Shown here in pieces: positions 36,004-48,467 of a stretch of DNA of 64,000 nt. Position numbers and translations under genes: made by a program. Under the pieces are notes generated by a model that saw only the letters and a program-made list of their open reading frames with translations, searched no databases and was not told the origin of the DNA. How positions within the stretch are numbered: position 1 is the stretch's first letter; the number at the start of each line of letters is the position of its first letter. The stretch comes from Ficedula albicollis (lineage: Eukaryota > Chordata > Aves > Passeriformes > Muscicapidae): NCBI RefSeq assembly GCF_000247815.1, contig NC_021678.1, forward strand, positions 6,377,478 to 6,441,477. The letters run 5' to 3'.

Positions 36004-39000
36004 CCAACTTCCAAGTCCTGCCAGGCTGCTGAAGGAAAGGGACATTGAAATACCTTGGCTGAGACATTACTTTGGAGGGTGTGGCTTCTCTGCCCCGCAC
36101 TGTGGTCCTGTGGAAGTTTGTCCAGAGTGGGCTGGTCTCACTGCCCTCCTTCCTTGTGCAAGACTTTCCTGGCAGCAATATATGTGCTTGCTATAAAACT
36201 TGCTATCTTAGCTTAGCAAAATGGTCTGTTTTTCTAGGCTTACACTTAGAAGAATGCTTCTAAAAAACATGGTAAAAAAGAAAGAGATTTTGCAAAACAC
36301 TACGGGAATGAAATCAAACCAATCTTTCACAAAGCATCTCAACTGGTAAATAAGAATTTATAGAGCTTGGATATAAAGTACGTTCTCTTTATGTAATTGT
36401 GTTTTCAAATGCAGTTGGCATAGTGCTAACTGTGCTAACAAATTTTGCAGGACTTTTGTGATATGATTATTTTTCTTTGCCTAATTTTTGGTTTAGTATT
36501 CCCTTGTTAATGGACTGGAGTTCTTGAAAATTTCAGCTACTGAAGGACGTTTTAAGGCAAGCTGATTTACCCCCTGAAGGGAGAGAGGGAAGGAATTTAA
36601 TCTCTTAGCTTGCTTTCTCCCTGAGAGTAATTTCCAAGCCACTCTGGGCTTCACTCCCAGACTCCCTTCAGTTCTGTCCTCAAGGGATATGTTTGTCCTC
36701 GTGGCTCCTAAATTCAGTTAGCTAACATATGTTAAAGTAATTGTGAAGGCAAGACAGCTTGGTTTTGATTCGTGTTAGCATCTCATGTTCATCCCTAGAC
36801 TTAATACAAAAGTTAATTTTAAGTTGTTAACCTGAGTTGTTTTGCCATTGCTTGCATTTAGTTCTCAGTTAGCTTTTTAAAGGTGAGAATAAATCTTTTA
36901 TCTAATAGAGGGTATCTGCCATCCCAAAGGAGTTGCAGAACTTCTTTCCTGCTAGCACAGGAGAGTGCAGCTCTCTTGAGAGTTTGGTCAGAGGACTCTT
37001 ATTTCTTTAGTTGATTTCTGCCTCTACCCTGGAATATTGTTCCAGGACTTCCATTTAGAGGGAGGGATTTAACCTATAGCATGGAATTTTAGGCCAAGAA
37101 AATCTTCTTGGTTGGTAGTTGAGTCTATAGTGGACTGTGCCAGCAGCTGGGTATGGTTGCTAAGTGGTAACCACCACTCTATTCCCATAATCTTAGCCTG
37201 AACATAAGTGGGGTTTGGGTTGTTTTTATGTTGACATGGGATAATGGACTCTTTCACACGTGCTGCTTTGCAAACAAATGCAGATTGGTAAATAGGCTGG
37301 GTTAAATGTCTAGTGTCAGTTAATGGAGTCAGTAATACCAGAATCTAAATTAAACTGCTCTTTTGCTCAAATTTTGGATTTGAAACAATAATCAAGACTG
37401 AGCTGAAAACATTTTTCTTAGCTTTTAATGTTTTCCCAAAGTACTTCCTTTTATATTTGAAAGGAAAATGGACATTGCAGATTGACTTTTGGCTTTAATT
37501 TTGTAGGGAGAAAGAGAAGTAAAGTTACTTTGCCTTCCATACTCTCAGCACAAATTCCATCCCTGTCTAAGTAATACTTGATTTAACCTTGAGTTTTAGC
37601 TGCTTATAGTGTAGGATATTGCTCGAGGAAGTACTAAGTGGTCCTGCAAAGTGATCACATCTGCAAAGTGATACTGCAGTTAATGCTGAATGCCGTAAGT
37701 TTTTTTTTAAGTTAAGCTTGTGGGTTTCTACACGTCTTAGGAGCAAGCTGGCTTTTTGGCTGGTCTGCTTTCTGTGTGCCCATAGTCCTGCAGTTAGGCT
37801 TTGGAACTGCTTGGCTGTTTGGATTTGGATGGTGTTTTGGTAAAGCAAGGAACCACACAGCCATTCTTTTTAAATCCCACTGAACGCCATTACAGAACAG
37901 GTTCCCAATAACAAGTTGTGTCCCCCCTCGCTTCTCGCATGCAAGTCAGCCTAACTTATAAATAGAACTGTCCTGATAGAAAGAACTTGGCCCATCCTCT
38001 TGTCCTCTTATGTGAGTTTTGATTTAAAAATAGAACTGTCCTAGAACTGATATGTATCGAGGAGGTTGAGAAAGTTCACTTCTAGACACTGCTGTGGTTA
38101 AGCAGCAAGTTACAGGGAGCAGTGTGTGTGTTCTCATCGCTAATCAAAAGATTTCAAAGCACCGTAGCATTAGCTTCAGTTTTCCAAGGAGCTGTGCATT
38201 TTCTTAGGGTTGTATTTCCCCGAGAAATTCCTAAAATTTCCCTACATCATGTTGTTCCTCTGCTGTAGCTTACCAAATCATACACAAAATACACCAAAAT
38301 ATGTGCACCTCCACAATGAAGTAAATGTTGTGAACGTTGGAAAGATGAAAATGCTTCTGTGAGCAAGGGCTACCTAGACAGTAGATAGTAGCTGTAATTT
38401 GTCATTTATTGAACTGCTGCTTTGATCATAGCATTACAGCAGTGTCTTTAAGCATATGCTCTTTCTGAATGCCAATGCTTCCTTAGCATATTTTAAGGTA
38501 ATTCTGCTCTGGTATTTGCTCTTAGTTGTATTTGCTTTTTTTCTTTAAGCTAATTTCTAAAACTTAAAATTTTCCTTATTTTCTGTTGTTTCTTAAAAAT
38601 ACAGAGTTCTTTTAAGTTTAGGTTTTTTTGCTTGTGACACACTTTAATGTGCATAAGAGACTTTTCTTGGGTGTTTGAAAATCTTAATTTTTCCAGGCAG
38701 TCTTGTTTGGCATATCTCCTTCCATTTCAGTTGCCTTAGGCATTTCAATGCACAGATTTACATGAACATGCTAAAAGCCTAGGGATGGAAGAAGGATAAT
38801 CTCAATAATTTCCATAGTGTAATTTAGAGATGGACTGATGTCAGCAGTCACTTGAGAGTAGTTTTACTATCAAAGTTAATTTGTGGGTCTGCAGAGGAAT
38901 AAAGTTGAAAGGCTTGATTTTGAAGAAGGAAAAATAATTTATTCTTTCTTCTTTTTTTCCTTCCTAAAAGCCTTTCCTAAGAAATCTGTTGTGTATTTCT

Positions 39001-41505
39001 ATTAAGTACTCTTATATCTAGTACCTACCTGCCTCTTCTGCCTCCTTACCCAGAGTATAAGAGACAAATTTTTTGAGATAAGGAGTAAATTAAAAACAAG
39101 ACCTCATGAAAGTGTCTAAATGTTGACAGATGAATGATTATTTCAAGTGGTAGAAGAGATGTTCATTACATTTCTTTTCAGCAGGGTTGCTATGGTTAGC
39201 TGAGCAATATGGGAAGAGAGGAGAGTGAGAGCTTTTCCTACCTCTCTGAGCATCTTGTGACTATAAAATTCTTCTATTGCTTATCTAGATTTTTCCTTCA
39301 TGTTCTAAATATACCAGTGCTTGGGAGATTACTCATTTTTGTTAAAATGAGAGAGAAAAACATGAAAAATTAAAGGGGTTCTGAAGTAGGGCACTGATAA
39401 GTCAATATCTTCAGTGCTACCTGAGTTATGGACAGGATGTGATGTGTCCTAAAACCTAAAAACAATTTCCATCTCATGGGCCAGACTTGGAGGTACCCAT
39501 TGGAATAACGTAAGTTCAGTGGGAGCCTGTGATAATCCTCCATTGGGTGCCTGAGATCAGGGAATGGTTTGAATGTGTCAGCATCTGATAGCCAACGAGA
39601 TGCTCTGGGAAGAGGCCATTTTTTTCTTTTTTTATTCCTGAGGAAGCATGACTGTTTTTAACATTTTAATTTAAAAAGTAGTACAAAATTGTTTTCTATG
39701 CCTACAGTCAGCTAAGCACGCCACAAATTAAAGGCTTTCTTTTAGCTAGCTAGTGTAAGGGATCCAAGCCTGAACTTACCTAGAACACACTGTTAATTGT
39801 ACTTGAACTCTACCTATTTGGACTTAATTCAGAAAACAAAGTGCTGTTCAGGCAGATGCACACATAGTAGAAAATAGTCTTGAAGAGAGGAGGTTTGCTT
39901 TGTGCGTGCATTAAGGATAGGATGTTATTTTGACTGTTTAAGCATTGTTTTACCCACTGTTAACCAGCAGAGAGCAGTTTAGTTTGTAACATAACATATA
40001 GAAAAAGTGCAATTGGCAAAGGCTGGGGTGCTTTTTCATTCTCCGAGATGGCCATTAAAAACAAACTGCCTGTGAAAATTAAATTCCTGTATTTGTGTAT
40101 TATCGACAGTGTTTGTGTTTTGGACCAAAATATTGTCTGTAGTTATACATTTCATCATATGTCAGTGACATAAACGAAGATTCAAGGTTAATTTTGAGTA
40201 GTGTTTTGACAATGTTTATTTAAATTCTCACTGTATGAGGTGCAGATCCTCAGAATACCAACCTTGCCAGGCTGATGTGGGGAATTAACTCCTTGGTTTG
40301 GAGCCCCAGAGTCGGGTGATGCCAGTTTGTTTCCAGCCCATGGAGACGGCGAGCTCAAGGACTTGTTGCGAGCACAGAGAAAACAGCTTCCATCTGATGG
40401 TGCTGTTGTGGTTGCTCACTGAAATTCATTTGTCGGGAATGATCCAAGGAGAAAGCTTTCAGGCAAATAGCATTATGAATCAGTGCATTACATCTTTTTC
40501 TTTTCTTAGTCTGTGGTACGCATGTTGTTTGTCATGAGTGAAATGCTGCTGAAAGGAGGGTGAAGGGTGAGAAGATCTGAAAGAGGCAGGAGGATCCTGA
40601 TATGAACCTCATCCACCCCCAAAATGCATGTATTAATTGGTCGTTTGCTGTTTAAGGAAAACCTCAACATGCAGACAAACAGCCAAATATCACCCCCTTA
40701 TCCCCCAGCAAAATAACACAGCAAACCCTCTCATTGCCACTTCTGTCAACGTCTGATGTGACTGATTTCACCTCAGAAATGGACAAATTAGCGTTTGGCT
40801 ACTTCGAGTCTGCAGTATGAGTACAGAGGATGGGTCTGTTGCAGGATGTGTGGTACCTGTTACACCCTCTCACCTCCCCTGAAGGGGATCCTGCGGGGCA
40901 GTGTCAGGGTAGGAATCTCTGGATGTGCCTGAAGAGGTGCACAGCCTGAAATGTGGTAATGACGTAATTCAGACGTGTTGAATGGCTGGTGCCATGGCTG
41001 TTGGTAACGTGTGGGCTGTGTGTATGTGCTAATGGGCACAGAGGGGACAGAATTACTGCTCTGAAGCCTCTGGCCTCTCCTGATTTTTTTATTTTTATTT
41101 TTTTTTTCCCCGTGAGACTAGTAGGGAAGTCGCCAAAGCATTCAGCGGAGTAGGTGGCAGCATGTGGAAACATGATCTGTGACTTGCCGGTCGCGCACAT
41201 ACATGAGGCACGTAACACTTGTGTGAGCGCTGCCTTTGCAGGGACCCTGCAAATCCTGTCATAGGAACAGGCAAACAAGGGAGGAGCAAGCTCGCACAGG
41301 CAGGGATAGTTGTAAATGTGTGTTTTGCTGAAATGCTGTTGCTGCTTTTATGAGATGAATAATTAATATTGCAAAGCTTATTGTTCAGAGTGGCAATTTT
41401 CAGGTCCTTTGGACGGGGATGTAGAGCTGTTGGAAACGTAAACATCTCATCTAGCAATTTCTTCAGCAGCGTGTTGTGCCTTTTATTGTTTGAATCTGCC
41501 TGGGA
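36004..41505. other. Non-coding stretch upstream of the ANK3 exon
   Basis: No coding exon is recognised. A 15-bp sequence AAATAGAACTGTCCT recurs at about 37960 and 38028, possibly an older, decayed duplication. Frames at 40298-40537 (+) and 40904-41457 (-) have no recognisable family and no supporting splice context. Confidence 0.55.
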
Positions 41506-41898
41506 GTGGCTTTAAGATCCAGTAACCTGATCTTTTATCACTCTTGGAGGCTTCCTTTTCTGGTATGCCCTGATGCATTCAACACATGTCGGTATTGTAC
41601 GCGGCCGGCAATCCGAGCGATTCGGGCTCGCCTTCTCTGTCGGCGAGAAGCGGCGGAGGATCCGCTGGTGAGCCCTTCTGAGAGCTGCCAGCGTCGGCAG
41701 CTAATTGCTGCGTGCCTCATCAGCCCCATTCCAGAGGCTGGCAGCGCTCTGGGTGACCAGGCGAGCGAACGTGGAGATCCTAGCTCGGGAGGAAAGACTG
41801 GTTAAGAAAGAGAGAGGAAAACGCCTTTGCTTTTCTTGAGAGGGATCGGACTGATGTGAGAACAGCCCATTTCTCACAGGGGAAAGCAGAGCAAGGCT

Positions 41899-41943
41899 AT
41901 GAGCGATTCCAGGCTGTGCAGGAGGAGCAGAGGCTGCCTTTAA
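41899..41943 (+). CDS. uORF 1 in the ANK3 leader, 14 codons
   Basis: An ATG-to-TAA frame encoding MSDSRLCRRSRGCL, fully upstream of the main start. It would affect translation only if transcription starts before 41899. It is probably a regulatory uORF or chance. Confidence 0.3.
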   Translation: MSDSRLCRRSRGCL

Positions 41944-41982
41944 AAGCAGTTATTCTGTTACTTGTCTGAGAAGCGTCAGCAG

Positions 41983-42015
41983 ATGGACTTTGGTTTCAGG
42001 GCTGCGAATACTTGA
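41983..42015 (+). CDS. uORF 2 in the ANK3 leader, 10 codons
   Basis: ATG GAC to TGA, encoding MDFGFRAANT. It ends 73 bases before the main ATG. The A at -3 gives a fair initiation context. Confidence 0.3.
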   Translation: MDFGFRAANT

Positions 42016-42025
42016 GTGGCTTTGC

Positions 42026-42046
42026 ATGTTGGAATACAAGCAGTGA
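42026..42046 (+). CDS. uORF 3 in the ANK3 leader, 6 codons
   Basis: Encodes MLEYKQ then TGA, ending 42 bases before the main ATG. Such a very short uORF with a short intercistronic gap would usually lower initiation at the main start. Confidence 0.3.
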   Translation: MLEYKQ

Positions 42047-42088
42047 TCTCTTTTATTCCCCTTCCCCTGTACATTTACCTGCTGAAAA

Positions 42089-42151
42089 ATGAGTGAGGAA
42101 GCAAAGGAGAAAAATGCTAAACCGGCTCACAGGAAAAAGAAAGGAAAAAAG
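42089..42151 (+). CDS. ANK3: Ankyrin-3 (ankyrin-G), alternative first coding exon
   Basis: Ankyrin-G is a membrane-skeleton adaptor that ties sodium and potassium channels and neurofascin-type adhesion molecules to beta-spectrin at the axon initial segment and nodes of Ranvier. This exon encodes only the 21-residue start of one isoform, beginning MSEEAKEKNAKPAHRKKKG. From memory it is nearly identical to the known vertebrate ANK3 alternative N-terminus that replaces the MAHAASQ... start and precedes the first ankyrin repeats (SDANASYL...). A TGA lies in frame two codons upstream, the -3 base is A, and the last codon AAG is followed by the donor GTAACT. The exon therefore ends in phase 0, as needed to join the SDANAS exon. 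The peptide is lysine-rich and has no domain of its own. The next exon is not in the window. Confidence 0.85.
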
Positions 42152-45100
42152 GTAACTCCCTATACAGACGGTCTGCTGTAATGCTGTTTTTGACTAATTT
42201 TGTGTTCAACAAATTTGCTTCTGGGTGTGGAGTGGCTTTGGTTTGATAATTTGTTTTGAATAAGGATGGTGGTAGAATCAGGATGGTTCTGTTTATGCTA
42301 GATGCTGATGGGTGTGTTCTTTGCTGGAATCAGTATTACCATTGCAACTCAGTTGTTTTGCATTATTTTGGTATTCCTGGCTTTAAATATATGTTAGTTA
42401 AAGAATTTCAATGTGATTATAGTTTTCATAGTGTATTCAAAACACAGGATTACAGGTAAACAGATATCTGAATGAAGCCTTTTTCAAAGGAGAGACTGAT
42501 AATCAACATGTGCTCATGGAAATGAAAATTATGGACATGGCTAAGAAAAACAAGTTTACAATAAGCATTAGTCTTATGAAAGCTATGTTTTTTGCTCTGT
42601 GTCACTTTGATCAGTTTTATGTATTTTTGGGGCTTGAAAATATTGTGGTAAATTCAATTCTGGAATAAAATTCCAGTTTCAGTGAGACTAATTTCTCTTA
42701 GGGCATAAGCCTTTTGCCTGAAACTGTGCTTAAGAGACATATTTGATTATTACCTTCTATGTTGCAGTTTTTTTGCTTTCCTGATATCCATGTAATTTCT
42801 ACCTCCCACTTGGAAATGGATGATTTCCATGTGTTTATACTCAAAAAACAGATTGCCAAATCTAGGAAGTATACTTCTTCAGCTTTTTCTAACTTGTTTT
42901 AAATATTAACTTGGCATCTTAATTTATAATGTGAATTCCCTTGACTACTGTAGAAAAAGGCATCTGAAAGGTTTATCATTGTTTCAGAGAATATATTCAG
43001 ACTCCCACCCTTTATTTTCTGAGCATGTTTGTCTTCCTACCATATGAAGGTGTATGACAGCCTCACAGTTAATCGATTTCCTTGGTGAAGGATTCAGTAC
43101 TGATTGTTGAAAAAGCAAATTAAACCATATTGGCCCTTCTATTCTCCCAGAATTGCAAAGAGCAGCTTTGGAAGGAGGCATGGAAAAAAATATAATTGAA
43201 ATCACTTTTAATGGTAAATTAGGATACCTTCCTGATATATGCTGCTGTCGGGGATGACAGGTTGCCTCAGGAGTAGGAGATACGTTTATACCTAAATTCT
43301 GGGGTGGGTTTTAAATTTTGACTGTTAATATTTTACCATGATATAAAAATCATTTTTAAGGTGTCCAACAATGTAGTTATAGTCTTAAAACACACACCAC
43401 ATTCTATGGCTGAAGCTCATATAGATGATTCACACATTCTAGAGGACCAACCCAACTGCCAACAAGATAGGGCAGCCGAGGGGGTTTAGGATTAAGCAAA
43501 TTTTGGAGTCTGATGTGCTATTCCAGCAATGGCTGGTCACAGTCTGCTTGTATTGTCACCTAGAAAAAGGTGATGTTTCTGTGGGGGCAACTGCCCAACC
43601 CAAATCCCCTCTCTGGTGCCTGGAACAGTGTCATTGGCCTCTGGGGGGTGGGTGGAGGAAACAGGGGGACAGGTTTACATTTATGAGCTCCTGCTGTGAG
43701 CATGGGAGGCCAAGGGCACAGCCCCAGCGCTCCATGTCTTGTGAGGTGATGACAAAGACTCCCCTTCTTTGTGAGCCTTCGCCACACGAGCTGCATCCAG
43801 CACCAGGGTGTGACTGCAAACCCTTGCCTTTCAACGTGGAGCGGCTGCGGCTTCTTAAACCTGCTGGAAGCGGTGTTTCCCTCCTCAGTTTGGCTTTTCC
43901 TTCATGCTGCTGGAGTCCTGGAGGTAGCTGGCATGTGCTGTGTTGGGCTGGAGCATGTCCTTCGTGGCTAGCTGCACGTTAAGGCTACTTCCATGTCAGT
44001 GTTAGACACGGGCTTGACCCAGGACGGCCTAATGGGAGCTACTCTATTTTAAACAGGCAGCAATCATTTTTCTGGTCTTGGCAGAAATTTGCCCTTCTTT
44101 TCACAGTATGTTTGGTGGAAGGTTTTAAATTTATTGTTTTGATTCAGAAGATGAATCCCTGAATGGCCAGTGAAGGTGTACTTGAAGAGCATTACTGAGC
44201 TAACCAAGGGGAGTTAGATAAACAAATGGTATTTGGCTGTAAACTCCTGAGCCAGGTGAAAACTTAACTGGGTCTGTGGTTCCAGTGAGTTATGCCACCT
44301 GTCCATCCTAAAGAGGGTATCCTGAAATGGCTATTTCCTGCCTTCCTGTTCTCTTTAGATACTTCCTTTCTTGGCAGCTGTGCTTTCTCCATATTTAGCC
44401 TTTCCATCACCTTCTGTCTCATTTACCTCTAGAGTTGAGTGGTGGCAAGTCTTCCTTCTGCTCTTTGACTGCCATTCATATCCCATTCCCTCTGCATCCA
44501 CTCTTGGTTTTCCTGTTCTTACACCATTTCTGAAATAAATATGCAGGAGGGGCAGCAAGGAAAAGATCACACCATTTGCTATAGGTAAAACACAATCAGC
44601 AGTGTGTGTTCAGATTTTCCAGAATTATATTGTTAGGTTGTGCCTCAAAAATAAGCCTTCATCTGGAAAACAGGGTCTCACTTCTGAGCATAAAGACATG
44701 CACTAGCTCTGCATTTAAAACAGATTGGCCAAAGGAATAGATTTTCAGCAACTATGCTGAAAATACCAGTCTTGGTGGGGACGATAAAGATAAGAAACCA
44801 CCCAGGAGGTGTCACTGAGATTTGTTATGAAGGATGGACAATTTAGATGAAAGCAGAACAATGCCTTGTTTTAGCACTGTGGTATTCAGTGGGGATACAG
44901 CTTTCAAAGGATCATGAAGGTATCACATCAATATTTATTGCTGAGGCTACACTGGACAGGATTAGCTCTGATGGAATAGAAAGCCTAATTAGTTTCTCTG
45001 CTTTATCCTTCAGGGTTCCTCCCTACCAGCAGCCTGTGCCTCTTGTGCCTGAGCTTCAGTTGTCCTGAAATTTCCAGCCACACTTTTACAGTTTCAGTGT

Positions 45101-47000
45101 TTTGAAACTGTTGAATCCCAAGGCATTATGGAGGGTCTTTATCCTGTATGTTTGTGTTATCATTTTCCAGTAAATTTTGGAATCTCAATTATAGGAGAGT
45201 ACTGAACTCAGCTGTCATTAGAAATGTAAGATGTGCTTTGCTTTTTAACAAGAGTATTCTTACCTCTTCCCCTTCAAACTGCAAGAATGAAATTAGCCAT
45301 GAAAATTCCTTGCTCCTCTGAAGCTTTAAAAGATAATCAGAAATGCAGGAATTAAAAATAAATTAGACCAGCTCAAAACTTCTGTAGTGAATTTTTTTCC
45401 CCCCACTTCATTTCATGGTTATTTGCTGGGCATCAGTCAGTTCTGAGTAGTGGGAAATTTCACATTAAACTCTTGTACCAGGAGCTTTGCTGAAAATGCA
45501 TATTTTTTTGTTTTGAGGAATCTTTTGTTCCCCTTCTTCCTCTGCCTCCTCCAAAATCTTTAGAAAACTTGCACAATTACTGTTCCTGATATCTCTCAGT
45601 GTGTATATTGTGTAAATCAGTGATGGAAACTCCTAAGAAAAATAGAGAAAGAGTAAGTAGAGTTTTTTCTTAAAAGTACACAGGAGAGAGCTGACCTTTT
45701 AAGGTCATTCTAATCTGTTTATTAATTTACCTGTCTGCCTTGCTTAGTTGATCTCTATAGCATGATTTCAGCATTGGGTTCCATTTCTTTCTATCAAGAA
45801 TGAATGCCTTGTGCAGGGAAGAGCCAGCTGCTTATGCAGCAGGTGAAAAATCAGTGTTTGGGGTCAGGCTGCTTAGGGCAGCCAGCATTATTTTTTGGAC
45901 TAATAGGCAGTTTAGCTCAATCCACTTTTCTTGAGCCAGCACCCTGGGCTCACTGCATTGGGAACACACTTTGCAATCTCTGCCAGGGACATTTGCTCTG
46001 TTGTAACTCCAAGGTTTGACTCAGCAGCATTAGTGGCAGTCTCCAGAGGGGACTCTTCCGTTGTGGCGCACTGCTGAAAATCTGGTCAGCAGTGTGTCTT
46101 TGGATGAGAAATTTCAAGGAGCAGAAATTTCAGTTTGTGTGGGGACAGGTCTGAGAGATCAGAGGCTCCTGGGTGTGATGAGCTATTCCCCATCAGTAGT
46201 GACCTGGAAGAAGAGCTGTCCATGACTCTGGTGGAAGTGAGTCAGGTCCTTTATAAGCAAAGCCTGTCTCTCCTGAAATAACACTACTGATTTCAGTGGA
46301 GCCAATATCAGGGGGCTTGAGCTCTTGACATTTCATCATTATATGGTGGAGTGATTCATTCTGTGTGCACAGTGGAGTGGATGCTCGGTGTTTGCAATTC
46401 AGCACCAGTGATCACCAGCTTTTGTCATGACGAGATGAGCAGTCGTGTTCTGTTTCTGAGATTTGTGGTGGTGTTGCATTTCCTTCAAAGCTGTCTTTTA
46501 CCACTAGATTTGCTAATGTGGTTGCTTCAGTTCCCATGCACGTTTTTGTTGTCGGGGGAGAGCATTCGCTGCTGTTTGCTCCCACAGGAGAAGCACTCAT
46601 TGCTAATGGTAAAGCGAATGCTCATGGTAGGCTTTTCTGAATAGTTTTGTAGCTTTTAGTTTATTCATAAAATTAAATTATTATGTGGAGCGTAAATTGA
46701 TTTCTGAATTTGGGTTGTTCCTGACAAACTGAGAAATTAAAATTTGCTTAGATTTGTGAAACAAAATATAAAGAGACTCTATGAGGAAAACATATCTATT
46801 CTTGTCTTGGTAAATAAATTTTATATTATGTTGTTAATTTCAAGTTTCTGTGGGTGAGAAATGGTTCCTATAGATTTAAATTTAATTATATGGTGATAGT
46901 CTTAATCCTTAGTATGTCAATACATCCTATGCTGAAAATTGAATTTGGTGCATGATAAATAGATTTGGGTTGGCCTTGCTTGCAAATTTTTACTTGTTCA

Positions 47001-47230
47001 GCTTTAGCATCCATTTTATTGATGTTATAGATTTTTAATCTCACATTTTCTTCAGATACATTAAAGAGGAAATAAAGCACAAACAGCCCCTGAAACTTCT
47101 GGAATATACTCATTTGCTTTAGCATCCATTTTATTGATGTTATAGATTTTTAATCTCACATTTTCAGCAGATACATTAAAGAGGAAACAAAGCACAAATA
47201 GCCACTGAAACTTCTGGAATATACTCATTT
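47001..47230. repeat. Two-copy tandem duplication, 115-bp unit
   Basis: Copies at 47001-47115 and 47116-47230 begin GCTTTAGCATCCATTTTATT and differ at about five positions. The unit length is the same as that of the unrelated duplication at 27953. Confidence 0.95.
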
Positions 47231-47558
47231 ACATGAATGTATTGCATGAGTCCAAACAGTAAATGCCCAGGAGCGGTGGAATGGAGTAGTTTTCAATCAC
47301 TATGACTATTCTTAAACCTAATTGTTTCCTGAAATTTTAGGCTTTAAAAGAGTTTTCTCTTGAATCAAACACATTTACATTTTCTTGCCATCTTAGTTTT
47401 CTGAACTGACACAGAAAAATTAAAATGTATTGAATCCTGTCACTCTGACTGGAATCACTTTGGTACACAGTAATACTTTTGTCTTTTATCATACTGGAAC
47501 AAATGAAAACATACGTAATGGAAAATTTAAAATCTTACTTACTTACTTACATTTCAAA

Positions 47559-47585
47559 AAAAGGGTACTTTGAAAGTACCCTTTT
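47559..47585. repeat. Perfect 12-bp inverted repeat with 3-nt loop
   Basis: AAAAGGGTACTT and AAGTACCCTTTT flank TGA. It lies just after a short ACTT/CTTA microsatellite (about 47534-47550). It would form a stable hairpin as single-stranded DNA or intronic RNA. Confidence 0.7.
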
Positions 47586-48257
47586 CTCTGGAGAAAATAC
47601 TCTAATTGACATTATCTGACTTTGGCAGTATTGGTCAGCAGCTCCCGGCCCCTAGGCATATATGGCTCAGAAATTGTAGGGAAAGGTTGTCATAGTCCAT
47701 ATGAAATGAAACAGCATGGTGTGTTATGTTACTCATGGTTTTTACATAATTCACTCAGGATAAGTGACACTACTTGTAACTTGAGTGACAATCCTTCCAT
47801 CTTACTGCTCAATTACTACTCCTGCTGAAAAAACAAGGGTTTTTTAAAACATGCTTCTTTTTTAACAGAGGAATCTTGCAGTTTGTGAGAGAACATGAAA
47901 CCTGGCTTAGATTACTGGATCATGTGTCATGAGTTCATCCTACAGTTTTGAGCTTTTCCCAGAAAATTCATGTGTGAATAGTTCTTTCTGGTGGATAGGT
48001 CTAACAAGTTGAAGCACACCTGTGGAAAAGTGCTTCAGTTGATTTCTTTTTTTTTCCTTCTCTTCACCAAATTCTGCCCCTCTTGTTGCAATCTCCCCTT
48101 TGTTTCATTTCCAGCTGTAGGGCCACTCATTTCCCCATGCTGCTTTCTTTCTAAGGGATGTGCTGACTTCTCCCTTTTTGTTTTTAAATTTATCTTCCAG
48201 CTTCTCCTCATTGGGTTTCTGAGCTATTCTTTCCCTTGTAATAGCCTGTCAGTGCAT

Positions 48258-48467
48258 GTTCTCCATCTGGAAGTCGATGGCCTTGAGTCCAGTTGTGGGT
48301 CAACCTTCTTTCCTCTCAGCACTTCCCTCATGGTGCACTGCCGGTTTATAGTGTGTTTTCCGGTTCTCCATCTGGAAGTCGATGGCCTTGAGTCCAGTTG
48401 TGGGTCAACCTTCTTTCCTCTCAGCACTTCCCTCGTGGTGCACTGCCGGTATATAGTGTGTTTTCCA
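48258..48467. repeat. Two-copy tandem duplication, 105-bp unit
   Basis: Copies at 48258-48362 and 48363-48467 begin GTTCTCCATCTGGAAGTCGA and differ at about three positions. Because 105 is a multiple of three, the duplication lengthens open frames on both strands. This explains the 243-codon + frame and the 109-codon - frame. Confidence 0.95.

Larger units (their letters stand above)
41506..42088 (+). promoter_or_regulatory. Candidate promoter and 5'UTR of the ANK3 alternative first exon
   Basis: CpG density rises clearly at about 41598-41790 (for example GTACGCGGCCGG and CGGCGAGAAGCGGCGG), then falls towards the start codon at 42089. This fits a transcription start in or just after the CpG-rich part and a 5'UTR of roughly 300-500 bases. 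No TATA box is obvious in the CpG-rich part. TTTAAAAG at 41939 is the only TATA-like word. Three short uORFs lie in the presumed leader. The exact start cannot be read from sequence. Confidence 0.6.

Noticed and set aside
35136..36045. Repeated - strand ORFs of 115-145 codons as a possible protein family
   Set aside because: The repetition comes from the 504-bp DNA duplication. Several frames are open at once because the region is GC-rich, and no domain is visible.
37955..38045. A possible further tandem duplication sharing AAATAGAACTGTCCT
   Set aside because: Only about 15 bp match at a 68-bp spacing and the rest of the supposed unit is unlike, so it was not counted.
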